Source: Pseudomonadota bacterium (GTDB taxonomy: Bacteria; Pseudomonadota; Gammaproteobacteria; Pseudomonadales; Pseudohongiellaceae). From it: a stretch of DNA of 64,000 nucleotides. The DNA is taken from assembly GCA_027623555.1 (NCBI GenBank), contig JAQBSZ010000006.1, forward strand, positions 80,315 to 144,314, written 5' to 3'. Positions 52,795 through 61,589 of the stretch are shown here, piece after piece (the stretch's first letter is position 1; each line of letters starts with the position of its first letter). The notes beneath the pieces were generated by a model. That model ran no database searches, was not told the origin of the DNA, and was given only the letters and a program-made list of their open reading frames with translations. A program made the translations under genes and the position numbers.

Positions 52795-53951
52795 TCCGCC
52801 GCCAGAATGACGGTGCCCGTTGCTGAAAGTTTGCCTCCGGTGCCGTGGACAAGGCCGAGCTTGGCCCCGGCCACCTGACGCAGGCTCTGATTGACGAAAT
52901 CGCCACGCAACTGACGTACGTTTTCGATGATAGTAAAAATGCCGAACATGCCCGGATGGGTATAGGACAACCCGCCGCCGCTAGTATTCAACGGAAAATC
53001 ACCCCCCGGCGCAATGCGCCCGCCAGACACGAAATCGCCACCTTCGCCCTTCTTGCAAAAGCCGAGATCCTCTAACGAGGTGAGGACGGTATAGGTGAAG
53101 CTGTCATAGACTTGCGCCACATCGATATCTTCGTGGCGCACTCCCGCCATCGCGAAAGCATCCGGCCCAGAGATGCGACCGGGACCAGACGTCAGGTCGG
53201 GAATCTGGCTGATGAGCTGATGGTCACTTCCTTCGCCCCAGCCTATCACCCGCACGGGCTTTTTCTTCAGATCGCGAGCGCGATCCAAACTGGTCAGCAC
53301 CACCGCTCCCGCGGCATCCGTGACAAGGCAGCAATCAAACTTACGGAACGGCCAGCTGATAATCGGCGAAGCCAGGACCTCTCCCACCGTCAGTGGTTCG
53401 CGTTTATAGGCGCGAGGGTTGAGCCCGGCCCATTGGCGTGCCGCCACTGCAATTTCAGCTAGCTGTTCAGACGTAGTTCCGTATAGGTGCATATGGCGGG
53501 CACATGCCATGGCATAGCCGCCAATAGCACCGGGCAAGCCATAGGGGTTTTCAAACTGCCCCTCCATACTTTGCGCGCTGCTGTGCGAGCCCGAAAATCC
53601 AGCCGGCAGTCCGACCCGCGAGCGCCCGCTTTCACCACCGACAATCAGCGCCACATCAATCCGCCCCGAGGCGATGGCCTCCGCCGCATGGCCAAGGTGC
53701 ACAACAAAGGACGATCCGCCAACATGGGTACCATCAAAATAACGTGGTTGGATCCCAAGATATTCTGCTACTTCGGTTGGGCGAAAGCCGGCACTGAACA
53801 CCCCTTCAACATCAGAGAGTTTTAGTCCTGCATCAGCCAGCGCGTTCAACGTCGCCTCGCCCTGAAGCTGAAGCGAGGACTTATCCGGCACAACGCCAAT
53901 CTTGTCAGATTCCGCGACACCGACAACGGTCGCGTCGCGTAGCCCACTCAT
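52791..53951 (-). CDS. Thiolase-fold protein, probable Ltp2-like aldolase
   Basis: A 386-residue SCPx/lipid-transfer-type thiolase homologue. The position of the nucleophilic cysteine is occupied by serine-containing GTHVGGSSFVVHLGHA, so ordinary thiolysis is unlikely. The C-terminal motif is GGGLSYTHPGMFG with the active-site His and a preceding Tyr, and YDSFTY is at the position of the catalytic tyrosine region. This is the pattern of Ltp2-type retro-aldolases of steroid side-chain degradation, which require a DUF35 partner, encoded directly downstream. Expected role: cleave a beta-hydroxyacyl-CoA to a shorter carbonyl compound plus acyl-CoA. Confidence 0.78.
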   Translation of the reverse strand: MSGLRDATVVGVAESDKIGVVPDKSSLQLQGEATLNALADAGLKLSDVEGVFSAGFRPTEVAEYLGIQPRYFDGTHVGGSSFVVHLGHAAEAIASGRIDVALIVGGESGRSRVGLPAGFSGSHSSAQSMEGQFENPYGLPGAIGGYAMACARHMHLYGTTSEQLAEIAVAARQWAGLNPRAYKREPLTVGEVLASPIISWPFRKFDCCLVTDAAGAVVLTSLDRARDLKKKPVRVIGWGEGSDHQLISQIPDLTSGPGRISGPDAFAMAGVRHEDIDVAQVYDSFTYTVLTSLEDLGFCKKGEGGDFVSGGRIAPGGDFPLNTSGGGLSYTHPGMFGIFTIIENVRQLRGDFVNQSLRQVAGAKLGLVHGTGGKLSATGTVILAAD

Positions 53952-54139
53952 GTATCACCTTCGTTACGGAGCCAATAGTACCGACCGTTTGCAATTTTCT
54001 GCCCGTCTTCGGAGCTCAGATCATCCACGCCACCTACAACGAGCATCTTGGGGACCGATTTCATATCAGTAATCATATGGAAATCGACAGCACTGCAAAC
54101 GCACTTAATTAGCCAATTATTTGGCCTGCCTTCAATCAT
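53948..54139 (-). CDS. Small 63-residue protein with double translational coupling
   Basis: The start (ATG 54139) forms ATGA with the stop of the binding-protein gene, and its own stop forms ATGA with the thiolase-like start. Such exact overlaps at both ends are unlikely by chance and support expression. The sequence (MIEGRPNNWLIKCVCSAVDF, then PKMLVVGGVDDLSSEDG) has no signal peptide and no recognised domain. It may be a small subunit or the remnant of a larger gene kept to couple translation. Confidence 0.5.
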   Translation of the reverse strand: MIEGRPNNWLIKCVCSAVDFHMITDMKSVPKMLVVGGVDDLSSEDGQKIANGRYYWLRNEGDT

Positions 54140-54996
54140 TTCTTTAGAATCCGGATAGGGGAGAATTGCTCTCGGGAGATTTGGTATTTATCGAACAGCT
54201 CGTCAATCCTGCCGTCTTCTTTCATGGCCGTCATCCCGTCTGCGAGAATTTGCAGCATCTCGTCATTGTCGTTTCGGGTGATCGCGCCAGCCATAGCGTC
54301 AGCGGTGACACTAAAGGCCGCCTCTAAATTGTTCTGCCCGGACGGCGATTTTATGCGCCGCGTTGCTCCTTCGGCGCCTTCCATTACCATGTCCACGCGA
54401 TTGGCGGACAGCTGCCTGAAGGCTGATTCCTGATTTTCAGCCATCAGAATATCAATCGCAGGTTTGCCTGCCGCTACGCACTTGTCGCTGTAATCCTGCA
54501 TTGCCAACGCACTTGCTGCGCCAATTGTCTGGGCTGCCTGCAACCCGCACAGCGAGTCGAGCCCCACAATGCGGCGCGGATTGCCTTTCCTGACAACGAC
54601 AGTCTGACTATTTCGAATGAACACGACAAAATCGCCCTGTTTCGCCCGATCTTCACTGTAGACGACATTGCCGATCATTAGATCGGAGGCACCAGAGAAC
54701 ACTGTTGGTAAGATACCGGTCCACTTTCCTATCAGCCATTCAATTTCCAACCCTGCGCAAGCCATAACTCCTTCCATGAGTTCGACCTCCAACCCGGTGA
54801 CTTCCCCGAGATTGTCAGGATTGGTGAAAGCAAAAGGGGGAGTCATCGGCGTAACCGCCACAACCACAGCCCTTCCCGCATACCCCGGATACTTCTGGGA
54901 TACCTTGTCGGGCGCGCATGCTGCGTGAGATTGAGCAGCTGCAATCACAAGAGCCACGGCCCCTATGCCCAGAATAGCGTTCTTGAAGTGCATCAT
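54136..54996 (-). CDS. ABC transporter substrate-binding protein (family 3), copy 1
   Basis: A 286-residue periplasmic protein of the amino-acid-type solute-binding family. AAGGAACG precedes ATG 54996; signal peptide ends SHAA. The mature part starts CAPDKVSQKYPGYAGRAVVV, then PPFAFTNPDN, the family's binding-pocket start, and RAKQGDFVVFIRNSQTVVVR. Copy 2 at 61590 shares the unusual N-terminal CxPDKVxQKYP extension and paired cysteines. It should deliver its ligand to the permease-ATPase fusion at 56016. It begins the operon with the thiolase-like gene, linking uptake with CoA-ester breakdown. An operator candidate lies 84 bp upstream. Confidence 0.85.
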   Translation of the reverse strand: MMHFKNAILGIGAVALVIAAAQSHAACAPDKVSQKYPGYAGRAVVVAVTPMTPPFAFTNPDNLGEVTGLEVELMEGVMACAGLEIEWLIGKWTGILPTVFSGASDLMIGNVVYSEDRAKQGDFVVFIRNSQTVVVRKGNPRRIVGLDSLCGLQAAQTIGAASALAMQDYSDKCVAAGKPAIDILMAENQESAFRQLSANRVDMVMEGAEGATRRIKSPSGQNNLEAAFSVTADAMAGAITRNDNDEMLQILADGMTAMKEDGRIDELFDKYQISREQFSPIRILKK

Positions 54997-55079
54997 ACCG
55001 TTCCTTAATCCGAACTCCATTGGTTTCCTGCTTCCAGGTAGCATGCTGTGGTTTAGAAAAGAAGGACACTAGAATACAA

Positions 55080-55093
55080 TATACATCGGTATA
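55080..55093. promoter_or_regulatory. Candidate operator TATAC-ATCG-GTATA
   Basis: Perfect 5-bp dyad arms in the divergent gap between the binding-protein operon (leftward) and enoyl-CoA hydratase (rightward). The surrounding ACACTAG...TATACAT.GGTATAAC is shared with the site at 62503. Confidence 0.55.
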
Positions 55094-55156
55094 ACAAAAA
55101 TACTATTCACTAGCGCAAACGTGCTGACATAAACTCGCCGCACAAAAGAGACAAGC

Positions 55157-55903
55157 ATGACAGAAATCCTGACCATAGAAGACCAAATAGCAACCATCCG
55201 CTTCAACCGTCCACAAGCAATGAACGCGATGAACAGCGAAGTCTCAGAGGCGGTAATTGAAGCCACCCGCAGGATCGACAATTGTCGCGCGCTGATCGTC
55301 ACCGGCAACGACAAAGCATTCTCTGCCGGCGCCGACCTAAAGGAAGACCGCCCGCCAGAATCGCGGCGGCCCCGCCCCATTGACGCCATCGCCGCTATCG
55401 CCGCTGTACAAATCCCTGTTTTCGCCGCCATCGAGGGTTACTGCATCGCTGGCGGCCTTGAGGTAGCACTTGCCTGCGATTTTCTAATTGGAAGCGAGAC
55501 GTCCAGGTTCAGCCTCGCCGAAGTAAAGCGGGGCTTCATTCCCGGCGGCGGTGGTACACAACGGCTTCCAAGGCGCATCGGGACCGGTCGAGCGAAAGAA
55601 ATGTTGTTCTTCGGCAACCAGATTGATGCCGCGACGGCGCATGCCTGGGGCCTGATAAATCGCCTCGTTCCGACGGGGTCCGCCTATTCAGTCGCGCGGG
55701 ACATGGCTATGGAACTCGCCAAGGGCGCGCCGTTGGCTATCCGCGAACTCAAGAGGCAGGTTGATAATGGGATGGAAATGCCGCTGGATCAAGCGATGTT
55801 GCTAGAGCGGGATGGGAATGTACGGCTCGATAAGACTGTTGATGCGTGGGAGGGACGGCTTGCATTCCGGGAGAAGCGCACGCCGGTATTCAAGGGGATA
55901 TGA
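55157..55903 (+). CDS. Enoyl-CoA hydratase/isomerase
   Basis: A 248-residue crotonase-fold enzyme. FSAGADLKE forms part of the oxyanion hole, GYCIAGGLEVALACDF holds the first catalytic Glu, and LAEVKRGFIPGGGGTQRLPR the second, so hydration of an enoyl-CoA is plausible. Cytosolic. AGACAAG upstream is a weak ribosome binding site. It is the only rightward gene in this segment and shares the control region with the binding-protein/thiolase operon. Confidence 0.88.
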   Translation: MTEILTIEDQIATIRFNRPQAMNAMNSEVSEAVIEATRRIDNCRALIVTGNDKAFSAGADLKEDRPPESRRPRPIDAIAAIAAVQIPVFAAIEGYCIAGGLEVALACDFLIGSETSRFSLAEVKRGFIPGGGGTQRLPRRIGTGRAKEMLFFGNQIDAATAHAWGLINRLVPTGSAYSVARDMAMELAKGAPLAIRELKRQVDNGMEMPLDQAMLLERDGNVRLDKTVDAWEGRLAFREKRTPVFKGI

Positions 55904-55948
55904 CAAGGAAATGGCGCGCCAGCGGCCCCAATGCTGGCGAACCTGCAT

Positions 55949-56020
55949 TCGTTTCAGTATCTCGATCGGGATCAATTGCTCCCGGTCGATCCTGTATTTG
56001 TTGAACCGCTCGTCGTCAAT
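55949..56020 (-). pseudogene. C-terminal remnant of a third binding-protein gene
   Basis: Read leftward, the frame gives [20 protein letters not shown] then ILKR, closely matching the end of copy 1 (IDELFDKYQISREQFSPIRI, LKK). It lies immediately after, and overlaps by 5 nt, the stop of the permease-ATPase fusion. No start or upstream part remains here. The matching N-terminal piece may be the one at 59024-59098. Confidence 0.65.
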
Positions 56021-57641
56021 GCTCCTCTACCATGCGCAGGAACTGCTGGGTTCGCAATTCGCGCGGGTTTTCCAAAACCTGCTCTGGTGAACCCTGTTCC
56101 ACAATCACACCCTGGTCCATAAAAACGACTCGATCTGCAACTTCGCGGGCAAATCTGATTTCGTGAGTGACGACGATCATCGTCATACCCGCCTCGGCCA
56201 GCGTGCGCATCACAGCTAGAACTTCACCCACGAGTTCGGGGTCAAGCGCTGATGTCGGCTCATCAAACAGCATCAGCTTAGGCTCCGTGGCCAGCGCGCG
56301 TGCAATAGCAACACGCTGCTGCTCACCGCCGGAGAGTCGCATTGGCAAGTGTTCTGCATGTGCGGCCAGGCCCACACCTTCCAGCAGTTGCATGCCGCGC
56401 TTGGTCGCTGCCTCGCGTGACATGCCATAGACATGGATTGGTGCTTCGATAATGTTTTCCAGAGCGGTCTTATGGTCGAACAAATCGAAACTCTGGAACA
56501 CCATGCCGATACGCGCATCGGCCCGCGCCTTTGACAAGCGTTTGGATGGCACCAACTTGCCCTTGCGCATCTCGTATCCGACATGCTTTGAATCGACAGT
56601 AATTTCGCCGCCATTCAATTCTTCCAAGTGGTTGATCAGGCGCAAGAGCGTACTTTTGCCGGATCCGCTGACACCAAGGATGGCAACCACTTCGCCGCGC
56701 TGCACCTCAAAATCCACCCCCTTCAACACCTCGAGCGGACCCCGCCCACGCAATGCGTAGGATTTGCGGACGTTTTTGCAAACTACAAACGGCGTATCGG
56801 GCGATTCATGGACCTGGCTCAAGCCTGTGGAGGCGAGCGCCCTGATGATAATGTGATCGTCGGGTTTGTTATCGTTTCCGACTTCCCCCGTTACAGCTTC
56901 ACCATCGGCGGGAGCGGGCGCTACGGCCGTCGGCGTCGGTGTGCGCACTCCAGTAACCCAGCGCGCCCACATCGATGGTCCTCGACGAAGCGTCCGCAAT
57001 TCCGGGTCCAGCTTGCGTTCCACGGACAGTTGACCAATTGAAATCAGCGTCGTCGCGCAAAGATAAAGTGCTGCCGCGGCGATGAAAACTGTAAAGAAGT
57101 CAAAATTGGTGGCGACGATCTGCTGCGCGCGGAATGTCAGTTCGTTGACAAAAACGACAGAGGCTAGCGACGTGCCCTTGAGCATCGAAATTGTGCCATT
57201 GCCGATCTGTGGCGCGATGGCTCGCAGAGCCTGCGGCAAGACAATGCGGATCTGCGTGACAAATTGCCCCATTCCAAGCGCAGCAGCCGCAACAGTCTGG
57301 TTTCGATTGACCGATAAAATACCGCCCCGGATGAATTCTGCCGCAAAGGCGGCCTCGTTCAGGGCGAAGCCGATCATGGCGGTTGGAATCGGGTCCAGAC
57401 GGATGCCGAAGCGGGGTAAAGCGTCATAGATAAAGATCAACTGCAGCAGGATTGGCGTACCGCGCATGATCCAGATGTACACCCAAGCGATTCCACTGAT
57501 AGCCCGGATAGATGAAAGTCGCATCATGGCAAGGACAAGACCAAGGGCCAACCCCGCCACCATCGCCACAGCAGTAATCTGTATCGCGATCCAAAGCCCG
57601 GTCAAAAGGTATGAGCTCGAGAAGTACTCCACTATTTCCAT
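56016..57641 (-). CDS. Amino-acid-type ABC permease-ATPase fusion
   Basis: A 541-residue protein joining a HisM-type permease (about 1-205, four to five helices, EAA loop [18 protein letters not shown] at 106-123) to an ATPase (about 283-541) through a Pro/Ala-rich linker. The ATPase has GVSGSGKST at 323-331, LSGGEQQ at 436-442 and LMLFDEP at 456-462. Normally the two subunits are separate genes. With the binding proteins at 54136 and 61590 it forms a complete importer as a homodimer. The stop codon abuts a binding-protein remnant, showing recombination at this edge. Confidence 0.9.
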   Translation of the reverse strand: MEIVEYFSSSYLLTGLWIAIQITAVAMVAGLALGLVLAMMRLSSIRAISGIAWVYIWIMRGTPILLQLIFIYDALPRFGIRLDPIPTAMIGFALNEAAFAAEFIRGGILSVNRNQTVAAAALGMGQFVTQIRIVLPQALRAIAPQIGNGTISMLKGTSLASVVFVNELTFRAQQIVATNFDFFTVFIAAAALYLCATTLISIGQLSVERKLDPELRTLRRGPSMWARWVTGVRTPTPTAVAPAPADGEAVTGEVGNDNKPDDHIIIRALASTGLSQVHESPDTPFVVCKNVRKSYALRGRGPLEVLKGVDFEVQRGEVVAILGVSGSGKSTLLRLINHLEELNGGEITVDSKHVGYEMRKGKLVPSKRLSKARADARIGMVFQSFDLFDHKTALENIIEAPIHVYGMSREAATKRGMQLLEGVGLAAHAEHLPMRLSGGEQQRVAIARALATEPKLMLFDEPTSALDPELVGEVLAVMRTLAEAGMTMIVVTHEIRFAREVADRVVFMDQGVIVEQGSPEQVLENPRELRTQQFLRMVEEH

Positions 57642-57765
57642 CTAACACTTCCTACTTATAAATAGGTCGACCGAAATCGACTGCGCGTAGAACCATGAAA
57701 CCGGCGACTGTGCAGACTACAATCTGCCAGCTTGCTGCTAGACAGTATCTGTAGCAGAGTGACTG

Positions 57766-58950
57766 TTAGATAATTCCTGCCGCGCGCAATCGGGTTATAT
57801 CATCCGGTGTGTAACCCAACTCCGCCATCACTGAATCGGTGTGTTCGCCAAACTCAGGGGGTGGGGTGTTGATCTCCGGTCCGCCATGGGCGAACTTGAA
57901 TGCGGCGAGAGGGACTGTGAACTCGCCATCCACCCCCGTTGCGCCTTGGTGGCGGTGAAGCAAGCCGCGGCTTTCGAGATGCGGATCGGCCAGAGCCTCA
58001 CCCATGGTGCGGACGCGAGCGGCGGGAATATGGTTGGCTTGAAGATACTCTTCCCACTCATCGGCGGTGCGGGTCAGCATGATGTCGATCAACGTATTCT
58101 CTTCGCGCTCAAAATCAGCTTCGCGTTCGGGATTGTTGCGTTTGATGAGGTCCGGCCGTTCAAAGAGGGTCCACAACCGGCGCTGATGTGCAATTGTCGA
58201 CGCACCCAACACTACCATCCCGTCCTTCGTTTCGTAGGCGCCATTGGTTGCAGAGTTGCTACGATTTCCTTTCGGCTTCGGATGCTGGCCGTTGCGCAGG
58301 TAACCGGTGACATGCATCGCCATCAGAACCATTGAGACATCCAGCATCGCCATATCAATGTGCTGGCCCCGCCCGGTGCGCTCCCGTTGAAACAGTGCCG
58401 AAGCCAACGCGAATGCGCCCATCGTACCGGTCGCATAATCTATTGCCATGGTACCGAGTTTAAGAGGATTTACTTCCTCGGTCCCGGTGTTCGCCATGAT
58501 GCCAGAGGTGGCCTGTATTTGGTGGTCATATCCGGTTTGCGTCCCGCGCGGACCGCCATGACCAAATGCCGACAGGCTTGCATAAATAAGCTTAGGGTTG
58601 AGCTTAACGAGTGCCTCATAGCCAATACCGAGATCTTCAAAAGCGCCGGGCCTGTAGTTCTCGACCAGGACATCGGCAGTCGCGACGAGACCGCGGAGGA
58701 TCTCACGCCCCTCTTCAGTCTTCAGGTCGACCGTTATAGAACGCTTGTTTGATGCCTGGGTGAGGTACCCCGTTCCCATGCCTGCAAGATTCAAATCGGC
58801 GTCGGTGCCCAAGTGTCGCGCCTGGTCAGGATCGTTCGGACTTTCGAGCTTGATGACGTCGGCCCCAAGAACCCCTAACTGGTAGGCAGCGAATGGGCCG
58901 GCGAGCACATGTGTTATATCGATTATCCGGATTCCCTCGAAAGGCCTCAT
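57766..58950 (-). CDS. CaiB/BaiF-type CoA transferase (class III)
   Basis: A 394-residue enzyme that moves CoA between acyl groups. ITHVLAGPFAAYQLGVLGAD and VIKLESPND at the start, VENYRPGAFEDLGIG and the catalytic Asp within MAIDYATGTMGAF fit the family. It likely activates the imported acid using a CoA donor. It precedes the transporter gene by 124 bp. Substrate cannot be inferred from sequence. Confidence 0.88.
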   Translation of the reverse strand: MRPFEGIRIIDITHVLAGPFAAYQLGVLGADVIKLESPNDPDQARHLGTDADLNLAGMGTGYLTQASNKRSITVDLKTEEGREILRGLVATADVLVENYRPGAFEDLGIGYEALVKLNPKLIYASLSAFGHGGPRGTQTGYDHQIQATSGIMANTGTEEVNPLKLGTMAIDYATGTMGAFALASALFQRERTGRGQHIDMAMLDVSMVLMAMHVTGYLRNGQHPKPKGNRSNSATNGAYETKDGMVVLGASTIAHQRRLWTLFERPDLIKRNNPEREADFEREENTLIDIMLTRTADEWEEYLQANHIPAARVRTMGEALADPHLESRGLLHRHQGATGVDGEFTVPLAAFKFAHGGPEINTPPPEFGEHTDSVMAELGYTPDDITRLRAAGII

Positions 58951-59023
58951 ACTAAACTCCTGCTATTGATTTCAATGACTCTAGCTACCTTTTGCTGTTA
59001 ACCGAGCCCTGAGCTAGATAGAT

Positions 59024-59098
59024 TTAGGACTGGGCTGCTGCCCCAACTGACACAGAGCCGATGAGCGAAATGATGAAAGTGAACGAAATAAGTTTTCT
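59024..59098 (-). pseudogene. N-terminal remnant of a binding-protein gene
   Basis: Twenty-four codons align without gaps to the signal peptide of copy 2 (KLISFTFIISLIGSVSVGAA versus KLISSIFIISLVGSMSVGAA). The start codon has changed from ATG to AGA, and a TAA follows right after the cleavage site. It is therefore a dead 5-prime fragment with its upstream region and operator still in place. Confidence 0.75.
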
Positions 59099-59159
59099 GC
59101 TGGTTTTCCCGGTTCCGATCACAATGCTGTAGATCCTATAAAGAAGAACAGTGTTATTT

Positions 59160-59173
59160 TATACATCAGTATA
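59160..59173. promoter_or_regulatory. Candidate operator TATAC-ATCA-GTATA
   Basis: Perfect 5-bp dyad arms, at the same distance from the dead signal-peptide remnant as the 62503 site is from copy 2. It may now serve the CoA-transferase/transporter genes downstream. Confidence 0.5.
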
Positions 59174-59247
59174 ACTAAAGTACACTAAATCGTATTTTAC
59201 GCCCCTTTCGCCACCCACTTGCCGCCCTATCATGCCGACACGCCAGG

Positions 59248-61461
59248 TCAGTTGCTTATCGGATTTATCTCGACCAGCACATCCATCGCCTCGACCGTCG
59301 CACCCTGGCACCAGAGTGGATTGACCTCGAGCGATTCCAAACGTGAGCCGAGCGAAGCGCCAACCGTGGCAATCCGCCATACGACATCGGCCACCGCCTC
59401 CAGGTCCACCGGATCGCCACCGCGCCCGCCCTCCAGCACCGTGCGCCCTTTCAGCGAGCGCAGCATCGCGACGATTTGGTTGCGATCCACCGGCAGAACC
59501 CGAATCGCGACATCCTTGAGCGCCTCGATCCAGACTCCACCAAGCCCGAGCGCCAGTGTCGGGCCGAAACTCGCGTCCCTTGATAGGCCGACGAAAAGCT
59601 CGGTCCCGCTAGGTCTCATGGGGCTAACCAGAACGCCGTCGATCACCGCCTCGGGCACCTTCTGCGAGATCGTTTGCATGCGCTCGAACACGGCTCGCAC
59701 TTCGCCCGCGTCGCGCAGATTGAGAGCGACACCGCCCACATCCGATTTGTGCGGAAGCTGCGCGGAGCATATCTTCAGCACCGCCGGATACCCTAACCAT
59801 TCGGCGGCAGTTACGGCGTCATCAGCGCTCTGGACTAGTTCGGCGGGAACCATGGGTACCCCCGCGTGTTCGAGAAGCTGGCGCCCTGCGGCCTCCGACA
59901 AGATGCCGCAAGTCAACTCCTGGGCACCGATCGATGCGACGGATACCCCGGGGGTCTCGGGACCCGGCGAGGTCGACAACAGCTCGGTCCGGGCCTGGTC
60001 CCAGCGCACGGCGTGGCCAATTGCCGCCAGGCCGAACTCCATGCCTCCCAGCAGCAGGATGTCGTTGGAATCGTAGAGTTGTCTGGCGAACGGCCCTGCG
60101 TCCATACAAGTCTGGCTCATTCCAAGGATGGGAACGGGAGACTTCTTGATGGTCTCGCCGAACAGGTCAATCCGCGCGGCGACCGTTGCCGCTTCGCTGG
60201 CCGAAGGCTCGGAAAACGGCACCATGTTGAAGCCCATGTAGAGAATGAAGTCGAAGTTCGGGTCCTGCGAAACGATTTCTGCCACCACATCCATCGGACT
60301 GGCGGCCGTCCCGGTAGTCTGCATCGTGTCCACGGCGGCCGTGTCCAGCGGGTTCTGGACCGTGGCAAAGGATGGCAGATAGTCCCTGATTTTCGTTGCA
60401 GTCTCTTCCGAGAGCGGCGGCAGTTCGAGCCCCTCGTCGGACGCCCGGTCAGCGATGATGTCGCAGCTTCCTCCCGAGGACGTCACGACCCCCATGCGAC
60501 GCCCCGTCAGACGTGGTCCGCTTGCAAGCAGCGCCGCGGTCAACAGCATTTCCTCGAGCGACCGCACCATCACGACGCCGACCTGGCGCAGGGCCGCCTC
60601 CGTGACGGCCGCATCGCCAGCTAAGGCACCTGTATGTGCAAGGGCTGAGCGTTGACCGGCCAGCGTGCGGCCCACCTTCAGCACGATAACGGCCTTGCCT
60701 GCAGCGATTGCTTGTTCCGCCAGCCGCAGAAAACTTCTACCGTCACGGATTTCTTCGAGGAACATCGCGATCGCGCGCGTACTGGGATCAGCGACCAAAT
60801 GCGCCAGCACATCCGCCGAGCGCACCACGGCTTCGTTCCCCATGCAGACGACGGTCGACAGTCCGATGCCGTGGGCAAGTGAAAACTTCAGAACGCCGGA
60901 TGTGAGAGCACCGCTTTGCAGTAGCACCGCCACCCCACCTGCCTTCAAACCCTCAGGGATCTCTTGACCGTATGCGGACACGCTGCCAGGAATATTAAGA
61001 AAGCCAGGGCAGTTGGGGCCGAGCATGGCGATTCCGCCACGACAGGCCTGCTCGACAATACCCGCTTGCAGGTTTGCTCCGTGCTCGCCAATTTCGCTGA
61101 ACCCGGCAGCGACGACTACAACATTCCCCACACTGCCCGCCTCCGCATCACTCAGCACCTGCGGCACGGCCTCCGTTGGCGCAAGGACATAGGCGAGATC
61201 TACCGGGTTCGGCAGGTCTCGTAGGGAGGCATAGCAAGTCCTACCGAACACCGATGTCCGGCTCGGATGCACCGGCACAACCGTTCCAGTGAAACCTTGA
61301 CGCTCCAAGTTGCGAAAAAAGTTCTGTGCCCAGAAGGATTTCTCCGAACCACCGACAATCGCAAGGCTTTGCGGGTTAAAAAGGGTCGACAAGCGGCCAG
61401 GAACCGCGAAGGCGTGCAGGTATTCATCCAGCGGTGGAGGCGACGAAGTTGAAGCTGACAT
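59248..61461 (-). CDS. ADP-forming acyl-CoA ligase (acetate-CoA ligase family)
   Basis: A 737-residue single-chain enzyme of the Acs/NDP-forming type. The N-terminal CoA-binding Rossmann domain (LAIVGGSEKSFWAQNFFRNL), succinyl-CoA-ligase-like domain with the phosphohistidine region (VVTSSGGSCDIIADRA), and a C-terminal ATP-grasp domain (PAVLKICSAQLPHKSDVGGV) are in the order found in fused alpha-beta acyl-CoA synthetases. It forms an acyl-CoA from acid, ATP and CoA. In this cluster it is an alternative activating enzyme to the CoA transferase and to the broken AMP-forming ligase at 46566. Confidence 0.88.
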   Translation of the reverse strand: MSASTSSPPPLDEYLHAFAVPGRLSTLFNPQSLAIVGGSEKSFWAQNFFRNLERQGFTGTVVPVHPSRTSVFGRTCYASLRDLPNPVDLAYVLAPTEAVPQVLSDAEAGSVGNVVVVAAGFSEIGEHGANLQAGIVEQACRGGIAMLGPNCPGFLNIPGSVSAYGQEIPEGLKAGGVAVLLQSGALTSGVLKFSLAHGIGLSTVVCMGNEAVVRSADVLAHLVADPSTRAIAMFLEEIRDGRSFLRLAEQAIAAGKAVIVLKVGRTLAGQRSALAHTGALAGDAAVTEAALRQVGVVMVRSLEEMLLTAALLASGPRLTGRRMGVVTSSGGSCDIIADRASDEGLELPPLSEETATKIRDYLPSFATVQNPLDTAAVDTMQTTGTAASPMDVVAEIVSQDPNFDFILYMGFNMVPFSEPSASEAATVAARIDLFGETIKKSPVPILGMSQTCMDAGPFARQLYDSNDILLLGGMEFGLAAIGHAVRWDQARTELLSTSPGPETPGVSVASIGAQELTCGILSEAAGRQLLEHAGVPMVPAELVQSADDAVTAAEWLGYPAVLKICSAQLPHKSDVGGVALNLRDAGEVRAVFERMQTISQKVPEAVIDGVLVSPMRPSGTELFVGLSRDASFGPTLALGLGGVWIEALKDVAIRVLPVDRNQIVAMLRSLKGRTVLEGGRGGDPVDLEAVADVVWRIATVGASLGSRLESLEVNPLWCQGATVEAMDVLVEINPISN

Positions 61462-61589
61462 CTTGCTCTCAGTTTTATTAAGAAAAGTCGATTTTATTTT
61501 ACTAGCGGTACATCTAAGGAGCGCCGCAATCTCGGGCGCAAATTGAACACGGCTACACAGATGCTCAGTTTTTGCCTAGGGTTACGCCG

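Larger units (their letters stand above)
58951..59247. other. Intergenic region built from a duplicated binding-protein leader
   Basis: This gap resembles the leader and 5-prime end of the copy 2 binding-protein gene (about 62390-62610), including the operator and the ACGCCCC...CATGCCGACA..CAGG segment near 59197-59250. It holds no intact gene; the decayed signal-peptide sequence is annotated separately. Confidence 0.6.

Noticed and set aside
59219..60076. A 285-codon rightward open frame, rich in Ser, Thr, Pro and Arg
   Set aside because: It is antisense to the ATP-grasp part of the acyl-CoA ligase; composition is typical of a shadow frame in G+C-rich DNA.
59866..60624. A 252-codon rightward open frame
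   Set aside because: Antisense to the acyl-CoA ligase and without start signals; the ligase reading is unambiguous.
61495..61515. TTTAC...GGTAC upstream of the acyl-CoA ligase as a further operator
   Set aside because: Spacing is off by one and both arms are degenerate, so it does not meet the motif.
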